From NCBI GenBank assembly GCA_036141575.1, contig JAYZXF010000011.1:62001-126000 (forward strand): a stretch of DNA of 64,000 nucleotides, in the 5' to 3' direction. The notes under the pieces are model-generated. The model worked only from the letters and a program-made list of their open reading frames with translations, was not told the origin of the DNA and searched no databases. The position numbers were made by a program, and so were the translations under genes. Shown here piece after piece: positions 59,165 through 64,000 of the stretch. The stretch comes from Pseudomonadota bacterium (GTDB lineage: Bacteria; Pseudomonadota; Alphaproteobacteria; UBA2136; JAPKEQ01). Each line of letters starts with the position of its first letter. Positions within the stretch are counted from its first letter, which is position 1.

Positions 59165-60585
59165 TGCACATTCATGTTATCGGTCTTTGTGGTGTAGGGA
59201 TGAGTGCTGTGGCCATGCTACAGCGTGATGCTGGCCATACGATTTCTGGCAGTGATGAAGGGTTTTACCCGCCTGTGAGCGATTACCTTGCCCTTCATAA
59301 GTTTGACTTTAAGCAAGGCTATAAAGCAAGCAACATTCCTGCACAGACCGATGCATTTATGATTGGTAAAAATGCCAAGCTGACGCCTGAACAAAACGAA
59401 GAAGTAAAAGCAGCCGTTGAAAGCGGAAAGCCAATTTACTCTTACCCAGAGCTTCTCTCTCAAGTTTCGGCAGATAAAGAACGTATTTGCGTTGTTGGGA
59501 GCTACGGTAAATCAACCTGTACAGCGCTTCTTTCTTTCCTTCTAGAGCATGCAGGGCTGGAACCAAGCTACTTTATGGGTGCAATTGCCTCAGGTATGCC
59601 ACGCACATCTAAAAAAGCTTCTGGTGAGCTGTTTGTGATTGAGGGGGATGAGTACCCATCGGCCAATGATGATGACCGTTCTAAGTTTATGCATTACGCT
59701 CCGGGTCATGTACTGATGACAGCAGCAACGCATGATCATGTAAATGTGTTTCCAACTCCGGAAGATTATAAAGCTCCATTTATCGAGCTTGTAAAAGGTA
59801 TGCCAGAAGTAGGTACGCTTGTGGTGTGTGCAGATAATGAAGAAGCTCTTGAAGTGGTGAATCGTTCTGGTAAAACAGCTGTGACATATGGTTTCTCAAA
59901 GGATGCGGATTATCATGTTCAATCTGTTGATTACGGCACAGAAAGTTTCCTACATATTTTAATGCCTGAAGGTGCAACGCTCACCTTTAAAACATCTTTG
60001 CTTGGTGCGCATAACATGCAAAACATTTGTGGTGTAGTCGCCATGATTCTTGAGAATGAATGGCTTGATTACACAGCTATTGCAGCAGGCCTTAAGGATT
60101 TTCAAGGCATTCGTCGTCGTTTGGATCGTCTAACGCCTGAGGGATCTGTGCCTGTGCATGAAGGTTTTGGCTCTTCTTATGAAAAAGCCCGTGCAGCGAT
60201 TGAAGCAATGAAACTGCATTACGCTGATAAGAAACTGATTATTGTGTTTGAGCCGCACACCTTTAGCTGGCGTAACCGTGATGCCCTTCATTGGTATGAT
60301 GACGTATTTGAAGGTGCAGAGAACGTTCTAGTCTATGAACCAGCAACGCAAGGCTCAGGTAGCCATAAGCAGCTCACACAAGACGAAATTGTAGAGCGTG
60401 TAAAGGCTGCGGGCTATGAAACTGTAGCGATTCACAATGCAGAAGATGGTTTGGCAGCGCTTTCTCCACTTGTGACAGAGGAGACGGCTATTCTTCTTCT
60501 TACATCAGGTGACCTTGGTGGCTTGATCAAAAAAATCCCAGAATGGATTAAAAATTCTACTCAAACCTTGCTGCAAACAGCTTAA
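59164..60585 (+). CDS. mpl: UDP-N-acetylmuramate:L-alanyl-gamma-D-glutamyl-meso-DAP ligase
   Basis: A 473-residue Mur-ligase. HVIGLCGVGMSAVA is the nucleotide-sugar-binding N-terminus. The ATP-binding GSYGKST is at 112-118, and EGDEYPSANDDDRSKF (about 160-175) is the Mpl-type substrate motif that distinguishes it from MurC. It ligates recycled murein tripeptide to UDP-MurNAc in the cytoplasm. With AmgK and MurU at 5.4-7.7 kb it gives a complete recycling route. Length is normal. It is coupled to the MazG-like gene. Confidence 0.9.
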   Translation: MHIHVIGLCGVGMSAVAMLQRDAGHTISGSDEGFYPPVSDYLALHKFDFKQGYKASNIPAQTDAFMIGKNAKLTPEQNEEVKAAVESGKPIYSYPELLSQVSADKERICVVGSYGKSTCTALLSFLLEHAGLEPSYFMGAIASGMPRTSKKASGELFVIEGDEYPSANDDDRSKFMHYAPGHVLMTAATHDHVNVFPTPEDYKAPFIELVKGMPEVGTLVVCADNEEALEVVNRSGKTAVTYGFSKDADYHVQSVDYGTESFLHILMPEGATLTFKTSLLGAHNMQNICGVVAMILENEWLDYTAIAAGLKDFQGIRRRLDRLTPEGSVPVHEGFGSSYEKARAAIEAMKLHYADKKLIIVFEPHTFSWRNRDALHWYDDVFEGAENVLVYEPATQGSGSHKQLTQDEIVERVKAAGYETVAIHNAEDGLAALSPLVTEETAILLLTSGDLGGLIKKIPEWIKNSTQTLLQTA

Positions 60586-60595
60586 GCCATGCAGT

Positions 60596-60685
60596 GCTCA
60601 CCTCGTGTATAAAAAATACACGTCGGTTTGCGCGCTGAATCGCCTAAATGTTTTCGCTAAGGTTGAGCGAATTTTATAGAACTTT
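60596..60685 (+). repeat. 3'-UTR element, copy d
   Basis: GCTCA (60596-60600), CGTGTAT/ATACACG arms (60604-60610/60616-60622, loop AAAAA), TCGGTTTGCGC, tail AAATGTTTTCGCT (60646-60658) and GAGCGAATTT. It lies 10 bp after the mpl stop. Confidence 0.5.
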
Positions 60686-60711
60686 GCTTAGAATAAAGAA
60701 AGCTTAGCTTT

Positions 60712-61164
60712 TTACTCTGGGCCAACGTTGAGTGTTACGCGGCTACCAAGTTTCACATCAGCTTCGATAATGATTGCAACAAAGCGACCTGGCTTTGCAT
60801 AGTACATAGATGATGTTGCAGACTGGAAAGCGTTGACTTTGTTCCAGCCGTTATCAGCCATTTGGCGCTCAAAGAAGCGGTACAGGCTATCTACATCACC
60901 ACGGCCAACCATGCTGATTTTACCCACTGTTTGGCTTGGGCTTGTGAAGATAACACTGCGCTCAAGGTCAATTGTGTGGCTTGATGGAAGAGGAATATCA
61001 GGAAAAGCACTTACAATACCACGCTCAAATTCGCTGGTATCTGTCACAAGAACTGTTTCACCGTTTTCGTTAACAACTTCACGGTCAGGTCTCATTTTTG
61101 TCCCGCCAAGCATACATCCTGTTAGGATCACGCTCATTAGGGTGGCACCTAGAATTTGGTACAT
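60712..61164 (-). CDS. hypothetical lipoprotein
   Basis: A 150-residue lipoprotein. The signal peptide ILGATLMSVILTGC has lipobox LTGC, so ATG 61164 (MYQILGATLM) is the right start; 16 upstream codons would spoil the signal peptide. The mature domain carries IPLPSSHTIDLERSVIF and GRGDVDSLYRFFERQMADNGW, a pattern shared by alphaproteobacterial lipoproteins of unknown function. It is monocistronic. Confidence 0.68.
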   Translation of the reverse strand: MYQILGATLMSVILTGCMLGGTKMRPDREVVNENGETVLVTDTSEFERGIVSAFPDIPLPSSHTIDLERSVIFTSPSQTVGKISMVGRGDVDSLYRFFERQMADNGWNKVNAFQSATSSMYYAKPGRFVAIIIEADVKLGSRVTLNVGPE

Positions 61165-61313
61165 GGGCTTTTCTCTTTTTATGTTATTTGTGTGAGATGT
61201 AGCGTTGGGCACACGACACCTATACTGTTTATGCTGAAACAGTGAGAGCGTTCTGTCAACAGGAAGGATGTGTTCTATAAGCTAAAGCGTTGCGAAAAGT
61301 ACACGCTTTTGGA

Positions 61314-62216
61314 TTAGTTCCACTTATCGCCGAAAATCTTTTTCAGCTCAGCTTCACCAAATGATTTGGTAATGCCTGTAAACTCACATGTCATTTCAAT
61401 TGGACCTTCTTCAAGCAGTGTTTTGCACTGGTCTGGTCCAAGAGAAGAAAGTGCACGTTCCATGCGGCTTTGCATGTCTGCCACAACAAAGTTGAGTGGC
61501 TGCTCTGGGAAAATGCGCACTGTATCTTCTGCAAAGAGGCGACGGAGAAGTTCACGTTCGTGAATTTTGCCTGGAAGAGCTTCTTCAGGAGTCAATGTAT
61601 CTAGAATCATGGCCATGCGTGTCCAATCATCTTCGCTGGCTTCATCTTCTTGTGGTGTTGCTTGTAGGAAGACAGCACCCACTGGCATGCGCTCATCGTC
61701 GCGCTCTGTGACAACGCGAATGCATGTTTTCAGCTGAACAGATTCTTCAAAGTATTTCTCAAGTGAGCTACTTACGGATGTACTGTTGAGTTCAACCATG
61801 CTTTGGAAAACATCGTCTTTACCAGAAAATTTAACAGTTACCACCAGCATGCTCTTTTCTGTAGCGATATCTGCAAAGGTGAGAGGCTTATCTGTTTTCT
61901 CTTGGTTACAGTAAGCTTTCAGGCTGCCGTCATGGCTGCACTGCGCCACAAGGAGGCTCGCAGGGCCGTCGCTGTGAATTTGAATTGTGACATCTGCACC
62001 TTGCTTAAGGTCTGTCGCCATTACCGTTGCTGCTGCAAGGAGTTCTGCAAGGCATTGGCCAACAACAGCGTCACGTTTAGTGAGAGATGGGATCTGGCTT
62101 ACGATATCGTCAATACGAAGAACGCGTCCGCGGATTGGAACGTTATCAAGCATAAATGGGCATAGGCGTCCAATTGACGCATGGGCCGTGTTTCCTGGTG
62201 CAATAATATTTGTCAT
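61314..62216 (-). CDS. hslO: Hsp33 (HslO) family chaperone without the zinc-cysteine switch
   Basis: A 300-residue HslO homologue. The N-terminal chaperone fold is intact, with GRVLRIDDIVSQI, AVVGQCLAELLAAATVMA and SDGPASLLVAQCSHDGSLKAYCN. In the C-terminal zinc/redox domain the usual CxC is replaced by FVVADM (about 255-260), and the usual CxxC keeps only its first Cys in MTCEFTGI. Three of the four zinc ligands are lost, so the oxidation-triggered activation is unlikely. RIFPEQPLNF marks the domain boundary. Confidence 0.85.
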   Translation of the reverse strand: MTNIIAPGNTAHASIGRLCPFMLDNVPIRGRVLRIDDIVSQIPSLTKRDAVVGQCLAELLAAATVMATDLKQGADVTIQIHSDGPASLLVAQCSHDGSLKAYCNQEKTDKPLTFADIATEKSMLVVTVKFSGKDDVFQSMVELNSTSVSSSLEKYFEESVQLKTCIRVVTERDDERMPVGAVFLQATPQEDEASEDDWTRMAMILDTLTPEEALPGKIHERELLRRLFAEDTVRIFPEQPLNFVVADMQSRMERALSSLGPDQCKTLLEEGPIEMTCEFTGITKSFGEAELKKIFGDKWN

Positions 62217-62271
62217 AGCATCTACTTATAACCTTATGCGTATCAGGTCAAGGCCCTTGCGGCCAGAAGTG

Positions 62272-63438
62272 CTATTTTATGAGGTGCTTACCACTCTCAT
62301 CTCTGTGTTTTTTCAAGTACTTCATAAACGGTGTTCCGCCTGTTCCAATGTCAGTTGGGTTACCGTCAGCATCTCGGGCTTGTTTATGAATGTAGCTTGC
62401 AGCGTACTCAAGGTGACGTGTTCTGAAATCTTCAACAGCCGTAACAATGTCATTGTATAGGCCTGTGAGTTCAGCGTTACCAGCAGAGGTCACAAAATCA
62501 CGGAGTCTACTTTCAGAGCGTACGTCTTCAATAAAGGCACGGTGTGCAGGTGGGCGGTATTCATGAAGTTCATCAAGGTACTCTTTAAGAGGATCGTTCT
62601 CATGGGCAATACCGAGGAAGCCATCCATTGTCGGAACAATAGAGCTTTGTGAGCCTGTTTGACCTCTAAATGGTTGTGGTTCACCTTTGTATTTATCAAC
62701 GCCTTCATAGATCAGTCCATCTGGTAGGGCAGGGTTACCTTTCCAACCGTGAATGTATGGGCGAACGCGGTGGTAGTAAATGTACGGGTCGCACTGTTCA
62801 GGCATGCGGTCAAACACAGGGTTAATTTCGTTCCAAGCCTCTTTAATGGTTTTAAGGCCTTCGACGATGCGAGGCAGGTCTTTCTCTTCAACGGCTTTAA
62901 TGACCCATGGAATTTCTGCAAGGGCTTTGCCGGCTTTCGCTTCAATTTCAACATGCACAAGGATGAACCAGTTTTCATCAACGCCACCAAAGAAGTTTTG
63001 AATGGTTGCGATGTTATTTAGGTTCACGTCACCATCTGGGTCAATCTTAAACCAGTTGTCTAGCGTGTAAGATGTGTAAGGCAGAAGAGGGTATTGGCCA
63101 ATGCGTTCTGCAAGTTTGCAGAAGGGTACAGCAATGTTTCTTGGAAGGACTTGAGCGGCTTCTTTTTCACCCCATACGTACGCTTGCACAAGAAAAGAGT
63201 AACGCACCATCAGCATACGAAGCTGCGCATCGTCTAATTCTGGAAGCCATGCATCCATATCAATTTCAGGAAGGTGATTGAGGAATGTTCTGAGCCTGCC
63301 GCTTGTCATCAGGCCGCTGAGCATATCGCCAGCACCAGCAATGGCATCAAAAACTTCAGGAAGCTCTACTTCATCCATTGGATATGGGCTTAAAAAACCA
63401 AACTCTGGGGTTACGTCATAGGCCTTAAGAGGTTTCAT
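62272..63438 (-). CDS. indoleamine 2,3-dioxygenase-like haem protein
   Basis: A 388-residue protein of the IDO family. RGQTGSQSSIVPTMDGFLGI (about 254-273) is the substrate/haem-propionate region. The proximal haem ligand is His342 in FRTRHLEYAASYI, followed by GTGGTPFMKYLKKHRDE, which is the C-terminal hallmark. It would oxidise L-tryptophan to N-formylkynurenine. IDO-type enzymes are much rarer than Tdo in bacteria, and no kynureninase or kynurenine formamidase is adjacent. AAGGAG lies before ATG 63438. Confidence 0.87.
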   Translation of the reverse strand: MKPLKAYDVTPEFGFLSPYPMDEVELPEVFDAIAGAGDMLSGLMTSGRLRTFLNHLPEIDMDAWLPELDDAQLRMLMVRYSFLVQAYVWGEKEAAQVLPRNIAVPFCKLAERIGQYPLLPYTSYTLDNWFKIDPDGDVNLNNIATIQNFFGGVDENWFILVHVEIEAKAGKALAEIPWVIKAVEEKDLPRIVEGLKTIKEAWNEINPVFDRMPEQCDPYIYYHRVRPYIHGWKGNPALPDGLIYEGVDKYKGEPQPFRGQTGSQSSIVPTMDGFLGIAHENDPLKEYLDELHEYRPPAHRAFIEDVRSESRLRDFVTSAGNAELTGLYNDIVTAVEDFRTRHLEYAASYIHKQARDADGNPTDIGTGGTPFMKYLKKHRDESGKHLIK

Positions 63439-63484
63439 GTAGAGGTCTCCTTATTCAATTATTCAAGAGACCATGATACGGATT

Positions 63485-64000
63485 TTAGATGTCTCTGCAA
63501 ATTCTTTGAATAGAAGGGACACCATCTTTTTTAGTGAGTTTACGTACACAGCCAAAAACTTCTTTTGTGAGCGTGCATTTTCCGATGTCGTCGCCTGTTT
63601 CCCAAAACTCAACAAGTTCTTCTGTTGAAAGGTTTTCTTTAATTGTGCATAGGCCTTGGCATTTTTCAGATGAAGAACATTTTTGGCCGCCATCTGATGT
63701 GAGCTCGGCACATACATATCCTGTCTTAGAGAGCAGGACTGTTGTATTGCCTTTCATGAGGCAGTTCATGGCTTGTGTTCTTGTGCAGAGCAGGTGGGCG
63801 TTATCGCCTGTGCAACCAGTCAGGCCTGCTGTATTTTGAGCAAGTGTAAAGTAACCAGTGTCTAGATTGTTCAGGAAGCGTTCATACATAATTTTAAGCT
63901 GCATGTGCTTCGTTGTTTCAAGGAAATCGCCTTTTTTTCTGACCTCAGCGGCATCGTCTGTACTACACCATTTTTCACCTGTAAATAGTGTTGCACAACC
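63485..64000 (-). CDS. Cys-rich protein, N-terminus cut by window edge
   Basis: The frame enters at base 64000 and is open to the stop at 63485, giving 171 visible residues. An ATG at 63904 exists, but the upstream 32 codons are coding-like (CATLFTGEKWCSTDDAAEV). About a dozen cysteines are spread through it (GCTGD, LLCTR, NCLMK, VCAEL, KCSSSEKCQGLC, KCTL, GCVR, ICRDI), suggesting a disulfide-rich exported protein. No family is recognised. It lies 46 bp upstream of the IDO gene, so they may be co-transcribed. Confidence 0.55.
   Translation of the reverse strand, partial: GCATLFTGEKWCSTDDAAEVRKKGDFLETTKHMQLKIMYERFLNNLDTGYFTLAQNTAGLTGCTGDNAHLLCTRTQAMNCLMKGNTTVLLSKTGYVCAELTSDGGQKCSSSEKCQGLCTIKENLSTEELVEFWETGDDIGKCTLTKEVFGCVRKLTKKDGVPSIQRICRDI

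Overview
The window reads as a single stretch of bacterial chromosome, most likely from an alphaproteobacterium of moderately low GC. The reasons are the alphaproteobacterial-style run tsaE-amgK fusion / murU / addB / addA / trxA, the AddAB rather than RecBCD recombination system, aerobic HemF, a trpS followed by a multi-span membrane gene, and an AspRS with the alphaproteobacterial flavour of motifs 2 and 3. The order or genus cannot be fixed from the sequence alone. There is no rRNA, CRISPR array, intact prophage or insertion sequence; one tRNA-Arg with a truncated integrase beside it is the only clear trace of a mobile element.

Layout. 1-5.4 kb: an SLC13-type anion carrier cut by the left edge, three unrecognised small genes, a TrxR-like ferredoxin/flavodoxin-NADP reductase and a hypothetical gene. 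5.4-14.4 kb: TsaE-AmgK fusion, MurU, AddB, AddA, thioredoxin. 14.6-18.4 kb: arginase, ornithine aminotransferase and an MFS carrier. 18.4-21.4 kb: ankyrin-repeat protein and AspS. 21.5-24.2 kb: a compact three-gene module with a MotA/TolQ-like channel, a MotB-like partner and a low-complexity membrane protein; I cannot match the set to a named system. 24.2-32.7 kb: threonine catabolism (Tdh, Kbl), TrmL, HemF, homogentisate dioxygenase and envelope proteins. 32.7-38 kb: nicotianamine-synthase-like enzyme, transglutaminase-like protein, glycosyltransferase, A24 peptidase, tRNA-Arg and integrase relic. 38-47 kb: LpxR-like protein, then a block of stress/envelope genes around a KdpDE-like two-component system. 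47-56 kb: a UDG-like protein and a signalling cluster (two paralogous receiver proteins with an unfamiliar N-terminal domain, hybrid kinase, NtrC-type regulator, diguanylate cyclase). 56-64 kb: TrpS, UPF0104-type membrane protein, DsbB, MazG-like, Mpl, lipoprotein, Hsp33 homologue, indoleamine dioxygenase, and a Cys-rich protein cut by the right edge.

The strongest new signal is at 39.5-46.9 kb. Five 17-bp sites fit TTTATA-N5-TTTACA (the KdpE operator pattern as I remember it from Escherichia coli). Four lie upstream of small stress/membrane genes, with 42-43 bp between the site and a -10-like hexamer (CATACT, CATACT, TATACT, CATAAT). The fifth abuts the kdpD-like gene itself. No kdpFABC potassium pump is present, and the KdpD-like sensor has lost its Walker motifs, which suggests a KdpDE pair rewired to an envelope or osmotic stress regulon (DUF1328, DUF883, PRC-barrel, OmpA, DUF2383, MgtC and two tiny membrane peptides). 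Other signals are a repeated 3'-UTR element in four or five copies whose hairpin arms vary but stay paired, a three-hairpin segment that also encodes a 37-residue frame, and an Hsp33 that has lost three of its four zinc cysteines.

Functionally, AmgK, MurU and Mpl together point to peptidoglycan recycling. Arginase/OAT, Tdh/Kbl, homogentisate dioxygenase and indoleamine dioxygenase point to growth on amino acids.
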